A stretch of DNA of 40,473 nucleotides from Acidobacteriaceae bacterium (GCA_003138515.1 PLGG01000036.1:1-40473), one strand, 5' to 3'. Positions 26,413 through 34,377 are shown, numbered from the stretch's first letter. Numbers and translations are program-made. The notes: generated from the letters alone by a model not told the origin.

Positions 26413-27042
26413 AAGAGTCTCCAATGATTAAAGGTTAGGTCTGTGCAATGAGAATCGCGCAGATTGAACACGAAAGCTGAATGTGTGAGTGTCGACGCCT
26501 TTCAGGTCCAAATTGCATGACGCACCGCCGATGATTCCGCTAGGGGCCCATTGGAACGCAGCACGCCTGCGCAAGATTCGATGGTTGCGGCGGAAAACAG
26601 AACTCTTTTTCAAGAACAGAAACCTTGCCGGTACGTCCAGGCGCCGGATTTCCGGTTCGATCAAAGTCCGAGAACCATGATCGGCAATCGCGTAGTGCGC
26701 TTTCAATCTCGTCAGCATAAGGACTCCACCGTTTCATGCACCGCCTCGGTCCGCATTCAGCCGGCCAGGTCATGGTTGGCGAATGGTCAGCGCGGAGTCG
26801 GTATATTCAATGACACTATCCGGCGACGATTCCACCGATTCTCCGGTCCCATGGCCGTTGACCAGTCAAATGGACTGTGTGGAGCGAGGTCGGCGGCCTC
26901 AGCGATACTGCTAATGCCGGGCAGAAATGAGCCCAGCATGACCCCGCCGGCATGCAAAAACCTGAAACGATCCATAATCCCATTCTCAAATCTGATTGAA
27001 CGGACCATTGTCTTCTTGACTCACACAGCATGCCCGAAAGCA
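26413..27042 (-). other. Long region upstream of GH2, probable transcribed leader with gene remnants
   Basis: About 630 bp separate the GH2 start from the minus-strand promoter near 27064-27091. The region holds one short plausible minus-strand frame (listed separately at 26787-26975) and several overlapping minus-strand frames without recognisable domains between 26428 and 26773. This fits a decayed gene between promoter and GH2, but I cannot name it. Confidence 0.4.
26787..26975 (-). pseudogene. Truncated N-terminus of a secreted protein (62 aa), probable remnant
   Basis: The frame begins [20 protein letters not shown] and continues [12 protein letters not shown], which looks like a Tat- or Sec-type signal with a cleavage site. 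It then reads [20 protein letters not shown] and stops after 62 residues. Codon use looks coding-like. It begins 68 bp downstream of the AGTTAGCGAT motif at 27043. I interpret it as the 5' remnant of a lost exported enzyme, though a genuine small secreted protein cannot be excluded. Confidence 0.35.
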
Positions 27043-27052
27043 ATCGCTAACT
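27039..27052 (-). promoter_or_regulatory. AGTTAGCGAT motif downstream of a minus-strand promoter facing GH2
   Basis: The minus strand reads AGTTAGCGATTGCT, with the first ten bases identical to the sites at 29991 and 15976. It starts 11 nt after the proposed -10 box. The same bases lie about 33-46 nt upstream of the dead DAHP synthase start on the other strand. Confidence 0.5.
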
Positions 27053-27063
27053 TTATCGTGCAG

Positions 27064-27091
27064 CGTATAATCGAGGTGGCCAAGATGTCAA
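27064..27091 (-). promoter_or_regulatory. Probable promoter directed at the GH2/GH42 genes
   Basis: On the minus strand TTGACA (27091-27086, perfect) is followed by a 16-nt spacer and TATACG (27069-27064). It overlaps the start of the dead DAHP synthase gene on the opposite strand. On the plus strand the same area contains TATAAT (27066-27071), a perfect -10 hexamer lacking a good -35. Confidence 0.45.
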
Positions 27092-27959
27092 GAACACAGG
27101 ACACTAGACTTGCCGAGACCTCCGATGTTCTGCTGGACGCGCGGCGCCAGCGGATGTGTGTGCCGGTGCTCGATTTTGTCGTCGGCGGCGCAGAGTTCGT
27201 CACCATGGCGGGGCCGTGTTCGGTGGAAACCGAGTCTCAGCTCATGGCCACGGCCCATCATGTTCGCCGCTCCGGAACGCGCATTCTGCATGGAGGCGCC
27301 TTCAAGCCGCGTAGTTCTCCCTATGTGTTTCAAGGCCTGGGCCTCGAAGGCCTGAGGCTGCTCGCCGCAGCGCGCGACGAAACCGGACTGGCTGTTGTGA
27401 CTTAGGTGATGTCGGAATGTGACGTCCCGCTGGTCGCCGAGTATGCCGACATCTTGCAGATCGGCTCGCGCAGCATGGAGAACTACACGCTGCTGGAAGC
27501 GGCGGCGCGATCCGGCAAGCCGATCCTCCTGTAGCGCGGCATGGTGGCCACCGTCGCTGACCTTCTGCGCTCGGCGCACGTAATTCTGAACAACGGCAAC
27601 CCCAACGTCATCCTCTGCGAACGCGGCATCCGCACCTTTGAGACAGCAATGCGCAACACCTTCGATGCCGCCGGCATTGCGTTCCTCAAGCAGGTCACGC
27701 ACCATCCGGTGATCGCCGATCCGAGCCATGCAGCGGGGCACCACGAACTGGTGCAGGCGCTGACGGCCTGCTCGTCGAGGTGCACCCCAATCCCGACCAG
27801 GCATGGAGCGATGGCGAGCAGTCGCTGGACTTCGCGGAATTCGACGCCATGATGACCGCGCTTCAGCCCTGGATCGAACTGCGCGCAATGGCGTCGGGCG
27901 AAGAGGGGCTGGAACAGGATGAATTTGCTTTGAAACGCACTGGCGATGGCGCGATTTAA
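27085..27959 (+). pseudogene. Inactivated 3-deoxy-7-phosphoheptulonate (DAHP) synthase gene
   Basis: Across three blocks the translation follows the AroF/KDO8P-synthase-like DAHP synthase family, which condenses PEP and erythrose 4-phosphate in the shikimate pathway. Visible landmarks are [97 protein letters not shown] and [20 protein letters not shown]. It is broken three times. TAG at 27403-27405 replaces the usual Glu of VTEVMS, TAG at 27532-27534 replaces the usual Lys of LLKRGM, and a small deletion near 27757 shifts the frame between HHELVQA and ADGLLVEV. The family's N-terminal regulatory part is also absent. The start at 27085 is the first ATG before the conserved part. Any full pathway enzyme must be encoded elsewhere. 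Confidence 0.85.
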
Positions 27960-28073
27960 ATGCAGCGGACCGTTACTTCACCAGCAAAAACTACACTCGC
28001 CAATCCAGCGAAACTGGCAGCAGTCAACGATTCAGGTATCACAAACTTTACTGTGACCATGATATAAAAAGCT

Positions 28074-29102
28074 ATGCCCACGACGATGAAAGATATCGCG
28101 CGTGACCTTGGAGTGTCCGTGGTCACGGTTTCGAAGGTGCTTCGGAACCACGAGGACATAAGCGAGGCGACCCGGAAGCGAGTTCTGGACCGTGTTAAGG
28201 AACTTGACTACACCCCGAATCTAGCTGCACGTGGCTTGGTCACCGGAAAGACATATCTGGTTGGTCTTGTGGTGCCCGACCTGCTGCACCCGTTCTTTGC
28301 CCAAGTAGCAAAATCACTTTCAAGGGCGCTTCTGAAGAAGGGTTACTGCCTCACAATTTCGACCTCGGAAGAGGACGCCGAGCTGGAAAAGCACGAGATC
28401 AACCGACTCTTGGGTCGCAGGTTGGATGCTCTCGTCATCGCATCCTCATCCACCAACCCATCTGTATTCGAGCGTATCCAAAGACAAGGGCTGCCATTCG
28501 TTTTGATAGACCGCAGTCTACCGGAGCTGGATACTAACTATGTTGGTAGTGACGACGAGGCGATCGGGTTTTTGGCCACAGAACATCTGATTGAAGTGGG
28601 GTGCAAGAGGATCGCTCACGTACGTGGTCCTAACAATAGCCCCGGTGTCGGGCGTCTCAAGGGCTATCAAAATGCCTTGGCCAAACACAAGTTGAAGTCC
28701 CTTTCAGGTTATGTGTCTATGCCTCGGTTGGTGGACGTGCAAAGCAGGGAAAGCGGGGCTGACTTGATGCACCAGCTGCTAGCCCTGAATCCTCGTCCTG
28801 ATGGGGTGTTTTGCTATAACGATCCCATGGCAATTGGAGCCATTCATACCATTCTCGATGCAGGCTTAACAGTGCCGGGGGACATCGCTGTCATAGGATC
28901 TGGGAACCTCCATTATGATACTGAACTCCGCATCCCTCTATCGAGCATCGACCAACGGACCGACATGATCGGCGAGCGTGCCGGGCGTTTGACCTTGTCG
29001 TTACTGGAATCAAAGACTCATCCTCGCAATAGGACCATCATCATTCAGCCCCAGCTGGTGGTTCGGGCTTCGACCGAAAGGAAGCAGAGATCGAACAGGT
29101 AG
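28074..29102 (+). CDS. LacI-family transcriptional regulator (342 aa)
   Basis: The N-terminal helix-turn-helix reads MKDIARDLGVSVVTVSKVLR with a hinge helix region TPNLAARGLVTGKTYLVGLV. The rest is a periplasmic-binding-protein-like sensor with family landmarks VVPDLLHPFFAQVAKSLSRA, FVLIDRS, LIEVGCKRIAHVRG, DGVFCYNDPMAIGAIHTILD and LSSIDQRTDMIGERAGRL. Length is normal for the family. Such proteins bind CG-centred palindromes of about 14 bp and usually respond to a sugar or sugar phosphate. It stands alone before the RbsD-like gene and 0.9 kb before the oxidoreductase/fucosidase operon, which makes it the natural candidate reader of the AGTTAGCGAT sites. No good ribosome-binding site precedes 28074 or the second ATG at 28086. 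Confidence 0.92.
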   Translation: MPTTMKDIARDLGVSVVTVSKVLRNHEDISEATRKRVLDRVKELDYTPNLAARGLVTGKTYLVGLVVPDLLHPFFAQVAKSLSRALLKKGYCLTISTSEEDAELEKHEINRLLGRRLDALVIASSSTNPSVFERIQRQGLPFVLIDRSLPELDTNYVGSDDEAIGFLATEHLIEVGCKRIAHVRGPNNSPGVGRLKGYQNALAKHKLKSLSGYVSMPRLVDVQSRESGADLMHQLLALNPRPDGVFCYNDPMAIGAIHTILDAGLTVPGDIAVIGSGNLHYDTELRIPLSSIDQRTDMIGERAGRLTLSLLESKTHPRNRTIIIQPQLVVRASTERKQRSNR

Positions 29103-29362
29103 CCGCGCCGTTGAATGCGACACCAGGCTCGAACAGGCGTACATGAATCTCGCGTTTCTGCCGGCCATTGCCAGACTGCCTGAATTGCCTTCGACGCACA
29201 GCGCCATCGGCCGGGACATTCAGCGAAAGCCGGAGTCGTCAGGTCGTTCTTTGGCATTTGGGGAAAATCCCTCCCGGTCGAAGCAGGAGCGCGATGATCA
29301 TCTGCTGTCAGCAAGAGTCCACGATTAAAATTCAATTGGAATGACTGCGGGAGATTACGCGC

Positions 29363-29752
29363 ATGCTGAAATCAGGAATCCTGAACCCGAGAATCAATCT
29401 GTTGCTTAGCCTTGTCCGGCATACCAATACCCTGGTCATTGCTGACCGGGGGTTTCCTTTTTGGAAGGAAGTTGAGACGGTAGATATTTCTTTGGTCGAT
29501 GACCTGCCTCGAGTTCTCGACGTATTGGCGGCAATTCGGGGCAACTCCAGTGTGGCTCGTGCTTTCATGGCTAAGGAGTTTAACAAGGTAAATGGCCCCG
29601 AGACGATTCTACAATTCAAGCACGCCTTGGATGGCATTGAACTCGAATTCGAGCCGCACATCGACCTCAAGAAGCGAGTGCCGCATGCGATCGGGATCAT
29701 TCGGACCGGTGACAGGATTCAGTATGCGAACCTTGTGCTGGAGTCCGGTTAG
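29363..29752 (+). CDS. rbsD: RbsD/FucU-family sugar mutarotase, RbsD-like (129 aa)
   Basis: It shows the start KSGILNPRINLLLSLVRHTN, with the family His (H20) and Asp (D28) eight residues apart (HTNTLVIADRGFP). The C-terminal signature is IIRTGDRIQYANLVLESG. These match D-ribose pyranase (RbsD), which interconverts pyranose and furanose or anomeric forms of a free sugar in the cytoplasm. It is about ten residues shorter than E. coli RbsD. GGAG lies 9 nt before the ATG. No ribose transporter or ribokinase is nearby, so the substrate may be another sugar. It lies between the LacI gene and the fucose operon; a separate promoter starts after it. Confidence 0.82.
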   Translation: MLKSGILNPRINLLLSLVRHTNTLVIADRGFPFWKEVETVDISLVDDLPRVLDVLAAIRGNSSVARAFMAKEFNKVNGPETILQFKHALDGIELEFEPHIDLKKRVPHAIGIIRTGDRIQYANLVLESG

Positions 29753-29954
29753 GCTTCTCTCCAAATACCTTCGCAAAGCGACTATGGCTTTGTCGCAGAG
29801 GGTTGGATCACGCGATTCGATCTCTTTCACGCTCAGAGTCCGGCTTGCAAACTACCCTCGCCCGCGCCTGCGACAAGCCCCGGCCCGCCAATTGCCAGAC
29901 AAGGCTCATCCATGCCGCCGGCCAGTACCGAATCGGCCGGAGAGAGAAAGCGGG

Positions 29955-29983
29955 TTGACACTCACCCTTGGCGAGTGTATTCT
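29955..29983 (+). promoter_or_regulatory. Strong sigma70-type promoter of the oxidoreductase/fucosidase operon
   Basis: A perfect TTGACA (29955-29960) is followed by a 17-nt spacer and TATTCT (29978-29983, 4/6). Transcription would start near 29990, leaving about 40 nt before the aldo/keto reductase ATG at 30031. Confidence 0.7.
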
Positions 29984-29990
29984 TCCTTGC

Positions 29991-30004
29991 AGTTAGCGAT
30001 AACT
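29991..30004 (+). promoter_or_regulatory. LacI-type operator at the transcription start
   Basis: AGTTAGCGATAACT is a CG-centred palindrome in which 6 of 7 base pairs match. It covers the expected +1 region, where a bound repressor would block transcription. The arms GTTA/TAAC around CG resemble known LacI-family operators such as those of proteobacterial sugar regulators. Confidence 0.65.
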
Positions 30005-30030
30005 CTATCCTCGCACAAGGCGGATTGGGC

Positions 30031-31053
30031 ATGCTAGAACCCATCGCAACCGCTCCCGTCGATCCAGCGGCCATCCCGCAACGTACTCTCTACACTGGGG
30101 CAATCATGCCGGCCATCGGCCTGGGCACCTTTGGATCCGATCACGTCACCGCGGCCGAGATCGCCGAGGTGGTGAAGGGCGCCGCCGCAGCCGGCTACCG
30201 GCACTTCGATTGCGCTTCGGTTTACGGCAACGAGGCCGAGATCGGCAATGCGTTTGAGAAAATTCTCCGCGGCGGAATCCGGCGCGAAGATCTTTGGATC
30301 ACGTCGAAGCTCTGGAACGACAAGCATGACGAGGATGACGTGATCGCTTCTTGCCGCCAAACGCTAACCAATCTGCGCCTCGACTACCTCGATCTTTACC
30401 TGGTGCATTGGCCGTTCCCCAATTTCCATCCGCCCGGCTGCGACGTTACCTCGCGCTCTCCAAATGCCAAGCCCTATATCCACGAAAACTACATGAAGAC
30501 CTGGCGCAAGATGGAGGAATTGGTAGACATGGGCCTGGTTCGGCACATCGGCACCTCGAACATGACCATCCCAAAACTGAAACTGGTTCTGCGCGATGCC
30601 CGCATCAAGCCCGCGGTCAACGAAATGGAGCTGCACCCGCACTTCCAGCAGCCGGAGCTTTTCCGCTTCGTGCTCGACAACGGCATACAGCCCGTCGGTT
30701 ACTGCCCCATCGGTTCGCCGGGACGGCCGGAGCGCGACCGCACGCCCGATGACACGGCGCCCACCGACGATCCAGTGATCGCGCGCATCGCCGAACGCCA
30801 TGGCATACCGCCAGCAGTGGTTTGCATCAAGTGGGCGGTGCAACGCGGGCAAACGCCGATTCCCTTTTCCGTTCATCATTACCGCGCCAATCTCGAGGGC
30901 ATCGTGGGAGATCCGCTCACCGACGAGGAGATGCGCTCCATCGCCGCCATCGATCGCAACTGCCGCCTAATCAAAGGCCAGGTCTTCCTGTGGAAAGAGG
31001 GCCAGACCTGGGAAGATCTTTGGGACGTAAACGGAGAGATCACGCCACTGTAA
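30031..31053 (+). CDS. Aldo/keto reductase (340 aa)
   Basis: A cytoplasmic NAD(P)H-dependent oxidoreductase of the AKR barrel fold. The catalytic tetrad is complete: D60 and Y65 (HFDCASVYGNEAEIG), K93 (WITSKLWN) and H126 (DLYLVHWP). The substrate-entry and cofactor end show VKWA-type sequence (VCIKWAVQRGQTPIPFSV). I set the start at the ATG at 30031, since a TTG further upstream (29968) would lie inside the promoter. It is the first gene after the promoter and operator, 51 bp before the zinc dehydrogenase. In this setting it could oxidise L-fucose at C1 (some L-fucose/aldose dehydrogenases are AKRs) or reduce a downstream aldehyde; the sequence alone does not decide. Confidence 0.9.
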   Translation: MLEPIATAPVDPAAIPQRTLYTGAIMPAIGLGTFGSDHVTAAEIAEVVKGAAAAGYRHFDCASVYGNEAEIGNAFEKILRGGIRREDLWITSKLWNDKHDEDDVIASCRQTLTNLRLDYLDLYLVHWPFPNFHPPGCDVTSRSPNAKPYIHENYMKTWRKMEELVDMGLVRHIGTSNMTIPKLKLVLRDARIKPAVNEMELHPHFQQPELFRFVLDNGIQPVGYCPIGSPGRPERDRTPDDTAPTDDPVIARIAERHGIPPAVVCIKWAVQRGQTPIPFSVHHYRANLEGIVGDPLTDEEMRSIAAIDRNCRLIKGQVFLWKEGQTWEDLWDVNGEITPL

Positions 31054-31104
31054 ACCGCGTGAGGCTTTTCGAGTACCGCGTAACATCGACGGGGAGCAAT
31101 CCAA

Positions 31105-32169
31105 ATGAAAGCCACGATGACCGCAGCGTTCTTACCGGGGGACTCGACCGTTGAGATGCGCACGGTGCCTGTGCCGGAGCCGGGCCACGGAGAAGTTCTG
31201 TTGCGCGTGAAGGCGTCGACGATCTGCGGCTCCGACATTCGCTGCATTTACCACGAGCACTTGGGCAAGGGCCCTGAAGGCTACCAGGGCGTGATTGCCG
31301 GGCACGAGCCATCCGGCCAGATCGTCGCCGCTGGCCCGGGCTGCCGCCGCTTCAAAGCCGGCGACCGGGTAGTTGTCTATCACATCTCGGGATGCGGCGT
31401 GTGCAACGACTGCCGGCGCGGCTACATGATCTCCTGCACCAGCGAGAAATACCGCCGCGCTTACGGCTGGCAGCGCGACGGAGGCATGGCGGATTGCATG
31501 GTGGCCGAGGAGAAGGATCTCATCGCCCTGCCCGATGAACTCTCATACGGCGATGGCGCGCAGGTTGCGTGCGGATTCGGAACTGTGTACGAGGGCCTGG
31601 AGAAGATCGGCATCAACGGCAATCATGCCGTCCTCATCACCGGCCTGGGACCGGTAGGACTGGCCACCGGCGCGCTTTGCCGCAAGCTCGGCGCGCAAAA
31701 GATCATCGGCATCGATGTGGTGCCCGAGCGAATGGAGATCGCGCTCAATCTCGGCCTCTGCGACGCCGTTCTCGCATCAGGATCCGACAATGTCGCCGAA
31801 GTCAAGCGCCTTACTGGAGGCATGGGCGTGGAGCGTGCCGTCGACTGCTCGGCAAACGACGCTGCGCGAGCCACCGCGATTCGCGCCACCCGCAAGTGGG
31901 GCCGGATTGTTTTTCTCGGCGAAGGCGGGCGCGTCGAGTTCAATCCCTCTCCCGACATGATTCATGACCAAAAGACGCTCTACGGCTCGTGGGTTACATC
32001 CACCTGGCTGATGGAAGAGCTTGTGGAGCGGCTGGTGCGCTGGAAGCTGCATCCGGCTGAAATCATCACGCATCGGTTTCCCCTGGAGCGCGCCGCCGAG
32101 GCCTATGCGCTGATGGCCTCGGGAAAATGCGGCAAGGTGGCGGTTTGCGCGGACGAAGAACTGATATGA
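31105..32169 (+). CDS. Zinc-dependent medium-chain alcohol/polyol dehydrogenase (354 aa)
   Basis: Catalytic zinc ligands are visible at C41 (CGSDIR) and H67-E68 (AGHEPSG). The structural-zinc lobe has four cysteines, C97, C100, C103 and C111 (CGVCNDCRRGYMISC). The Rossmann fold has GLGPVGLATGALCRKLGAQK with IGIDVV after it, pointing to NAD(H). The family oxidises secondary alcohols and polyols, including L-threonine and sugar alcohols. GGGGAG lies 8 nt before the ATG. It is 22 bp before the FucU-like gene, so tightly coupled to fucose handling; a role in oxidising fucose or a later keto-deoxy intermediate is an inference. Confidence 0.9.
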   Translation: MKATMTAAFLPGDSTVEMRTVPVPEPGHGEVLLRVKASTICGSDIRCIYHEHLGKGPEGYQGVIAGHEPSGQIVAAGPGCRRFKAGDRVVVYHISGCGVCNDCRRGYMISCTSEKYRRAYGWQRDGGMADCMVAEEKDLIALPDELSYGDGAQVACGFGTVYEGLEKIGINGNHAVLITGLGPVGLATGALCRKLGAQKIIGIDVVPERMEIALNLGLCDAVLASGSDNVAEVKRLTGGMGVERAVDCSANDAARATAIRATRKWGRIVFLGEGGRVEFNPSPDMIHDQKTLYGSWVTSTWLMEELVERLVRWKLHPAEIITHRFPLERAAEAYALMASGKCGKVAVCADEELI

Positions 32170-32191
32170 GCCGGGATTGAGGACAGAAACC

Positions 32192-32701
32192 ATGACCGTC
32201 GCACCGGGGATCACGAAACCGGACTGGAAACGCGAAGTGAAAGCCTTGTTGCCGCTTTTCGGCCACCGCAATTGGATCGTGGTTGCGGACTCGGCTTATC
32301 CAGCGCAGTCCAGGCCCGGCATCGAGACGATCGTCTCCGGCGCCGGCCAGATTGAAGTCGCTCGCACCGTGCTCGGCGCCATCGCGGCCAGCAAGCACGT
32401 CCGCGCCAACATTTATCTCGACCAGGAGTTGCAATTCATCGCGGACGCCGATGCGCCCGGCGTTTCGCGCTACCGCACTCAACTCGCGGAGCTGCTCAAG
32501 TCCGCAAAGACTATCACTCTGCCCCACGAGCAGATCATCGCCAGGCTCGACCAGACTGCGCAGATCTTTCGCGCGCTGATCATCAAGACCGGACTCACGA
32601 TTCCTTACACCTCAATCTTTTTCGAACTCGACTGCGGCTATTGGAGTGCCGAAGCGGAACAACGACTCCGACAGTCGATGGCTGCTTCCGCCACAAAGTA
32701 G
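32192..32701 (+). CDS. fucU: FucU-like L-fucose mutarotase (169 aa)
   Basis: The RbsD/FucU fold is seen from LLPLFGHRNWIVVADSAYPA, with H25 and D33 spaced as in E. coli FucU (H22/D30). The C-terminal TGLTIPYTSIFFELDCGYW corresponds to the family's TG..PYANI end. The enzyme interconverts alpha- and beta-L-fucose so that the downstream enzyme gets the correct anomer. It is about 30 residues longer than E. coli FucU, mainly in the middle and at the C-terminus. The ATG at 32192 has GAGGA 8 nt upstream; an in-frame TTG at 32177 would overlap that site. It sits between a dehydrogenase and a fucosidase. Another sugar substrate is possible. Confidence 0.8.
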   Translation: MTVAPGITKPDWKREVKALLPLFGHRNWIVVADSAYPAQSRPGIETIVSGAGQIEVARTVLGAIAASKHVRANIYLDQELQFIADADAPGVSRYRTQLAELLKSAKTITLPHEQIIARLDQTAQIFRALIIKTGLTIPYTSIFFELDCGYWSAEAEQRLRQSMAASATK

Positions 32702-32777
32702 GAAGGGCAGTCGTGAAGGTGCCGGCGCGGAACTCAATTCGCTTGCTCGAACCAACGCAGGAAAGGAAAGCCTCCTC

Positions 32778-34319
32778 ATGAAAGTAAATCGCAGAGAAAT
32801 GCTTCAATGGATGGGCGGCGCATGTTCCGCCCTGGCTTTCAAGAAGTTTGCGCGTTCGCAACAGGCGGCACAGAGCGGCCCCTTCCTGCCAACCAGGGAA
32901 TCTCTGCAAGCGTACAGGATTCCTGACTGGTTTCGCGATGCCAAGTTCGGCATCTGGGCGCACTGGGGACCGCAGTCGGCAATCGAACAGGGTGACTGGT
33001 ACGCCCGCAACATGTATGTGCAGGACCAGCCGCAATACCTGTACCACTGCGAGACCTACGGCCATCCTTCCAAGGTCGGTTATAAGGACCTGATCAATCT
33101 CTGGAAAGCGGAGAAATGGGATCCAGATCATCTGATGAGCCTCTACAAAAAGGCTGGCGCGAAGTACTTCTTCTCGATGGGCGTGCATCACGACAACTTC
33201 GACCTGTGGAACTCGAAGTACACGCGCTGGAACGCGGTGAACATGGGACCGAAGAAGGATGTGGTGGGCCTGTGGCAGAAAGCTGCGCGCAATCACGGCC
33301 TGCGCTTCGGTGTCAGCGAGCACTTGTGGATCAGCTACAAGTGGTTTGCCGTAAGCCACGGCGCCGATAAGACCGGGCCAATGGCCGGCGTTCCGTACGA
33401 CGGAGTCGATCCAAAGTACGCCGACCTTTATCACGATGCCGGCTGCGTTCCGTTCATTGACAAGCTGGACTGGAACGATGACGGCATTCCCGATTCTTGG
33501 CGGCAGCACTATCTCAACCGCATGACCGATCTCATCGACAAGTACCACCCCGACATTCTCTACACCGATGGCCACCTTCCTTTCGAGGAATATGGCTTGA
33601 CGATGGTGTCTCACCTTTACAACGAAAGCGCGCGGTTGAATGGAGGGACAGTCGAAGCGGTCTACAACAGCAAGGAAGCGTCGGATTGCGCAATCGGCAC
33701 CTGCGCACTCGACCACGAGCGTGGCGTAGCGGACGGCATCGCGGAAAACCCCTGGCAAACCGATACCTGCATCGGACAATGGCACTATAAGCGAGGCCAG
33801 AAATACAAATCCGCCAAAAAGGTGATCGATCTGCTCACCGACATCGTGAGCAAGAATGGCAACCTGCTGCTGAACTTCCCGCTGCCCAACTCCGGGCAAC
33901 TGGACTTCGAAGAAATGGAAGTGCTGGAAGGCATCACCGCGTGGATGCAAATCAACAGCGAAGGAATCTACGCCACGCGCCCCTGGAAGATTTACGGCGA
34001 GGGCCCGTCAACCAAAACCAAAATCGTCACTGGAAATTTCAACGAAGACAAGCAGAATGACCTTACCGCCGTGGACGTCCGTTTCACAGCGAAGGGCAGC
34101 ACGCTTTATGCGTTCGTGATGGGTTGGCCGGAGAAGGAGGCCGTAGTGCAGGCGCTGGGACTGGCCAGCCCACAGCAGCCGGGCAAGATCCTCAAGGTGG
34201 AACTGCTTGGGCACAAGGGCGACCTGAGCTGGAAGCAGGACGAAGCAGCATTGAAGGTCCAAATGCCTGCCGAAAAGATCTCTGACATTGGCATCACCCT
34301 GAAGGTCTATTTGGCATAG
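32778..34319 (+). CDS. GH29 alpha-L-fucosidase, short form, Tat-exported (513 aa)
   Basis: The start MKVNRREMLQWMGGACSALA has a twin-arginine motif. The barrel shows WFRDAKFGIWAHWGPQSAIE, GVHHDNFDLW (His pair at about 137-138), and a canonical nucleophile segment HPDILYTDGHLPFE (D264), the form seen in well-studied GH29 enzymes. SKNGNLLLNFPLPNSG and a C-terminal beta-domain ending ITLKVYLA follow. The ATG at 32778 is preferred because AAGGAAAG lies about 10 nt upstream and the Tat signal begins there; the open frame extends 44 codons further back but into the FucU-like gene. It pairs with the short-form GH29 at 2975. The gene lies 76 bp after fucU and 58 bp before the FucP-like gene. Confidence 0.92.
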   Translation: MKVNRREMLQWMGGACSALAFKKFARSQQAAQSGPFLPTRESLQAYRIPDWFRDAKFGIWAHWGPQSAIEQGDWYARNMYVQDQPQYLYHCETYGHPSKVGYKDLINLWKAEKWDPDHLMSLYKKAGAKYFFSMGVHHDNFDLWNSKYTRWNAVNMGPKKDVVGLWQKAARNHGLRFGVSEHLWISYKWFAVSHGADKTGPMAGVPYDGVDPKYADLYHDAGCVPFIDKLDWNDDGIPDSWRQHYLNRMTDLIDKYHPDILYTDGHLPFEEYGLTMVSHLYNESARLNGGTVEAVYNSKEASDCAIGTCALDHERGVADGIAENPWQTDTCIGQWHYKRGQKYKSAKKVIDLLTDIVSKNGNLLLNFPLPNSGQLDFEEMEVLEGITAWMQINSEGIYATRPWKIYGEGPSTKTKIVTGNFNEDKQNDLTAVDVRFTAKGSTLYAFVMGWPEKEAVVQALGLASPQQPGKILKVELLGHKGDLSWKQDEAALKVQMPAEKISDIGITLKVYLA

Positions 34320-34360
34320 AGGGAGCGTCGGCGCCCGCGCCTCGTTGCATCGCTCGTTCC

Positions 34361-34369
34361 AGGAGGGAG
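34361..34369 (+). promoter_or_regulatory. Shine-Dalgarno AGGAGGGAG supporting a TTG start of the FucP-like gene
   Basis: The sequence ends 8 nt before TTG 34378. No ATG occurs in frame near here before the first membrane segment, so TTG is the probable initiator. Confidence 0.65.
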
Positions 34370-34377
34370 AATTCACT

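Noticed and set aside
26654..26662. GGTTCGATC resembling a tRNA T-loop
   Set aside because: The flanking bases do not form a T-stem, and no acceptor or anticodon stems are present.
27403..27534. Two in-frame TAG codons as possible amber read-through or recoded residues in DAHP synthase
   Set aside because: A frameshifting deletion further on also breaks the gene, and the replaced residues are ordinary Glu and Lys, so decay is the simpler explanation.
28063..28068. TATAAA as a -10 box for the LacI gene
   Set aside because: It lies only 5 bp before the start codon and no -35 sequence is found at a suitable distance.
29143..29328. A 61-codon frame between the LacI and RbsD-like genes
   Set aside because: It has no ribosome-binding site, signal or recognised motif; the 260-bp gap looks non-coding.
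32595..33950. A 451-codon open frame antisense to the GH29 gene
   Set aside because: It is the mirror of a strongly conserved fucosidase frame, has no recognisable domain, and is explained by GC-rich codon use. Similar long antisense frames at 3251-4267 and 9865-10884 were rejected for the same reason.
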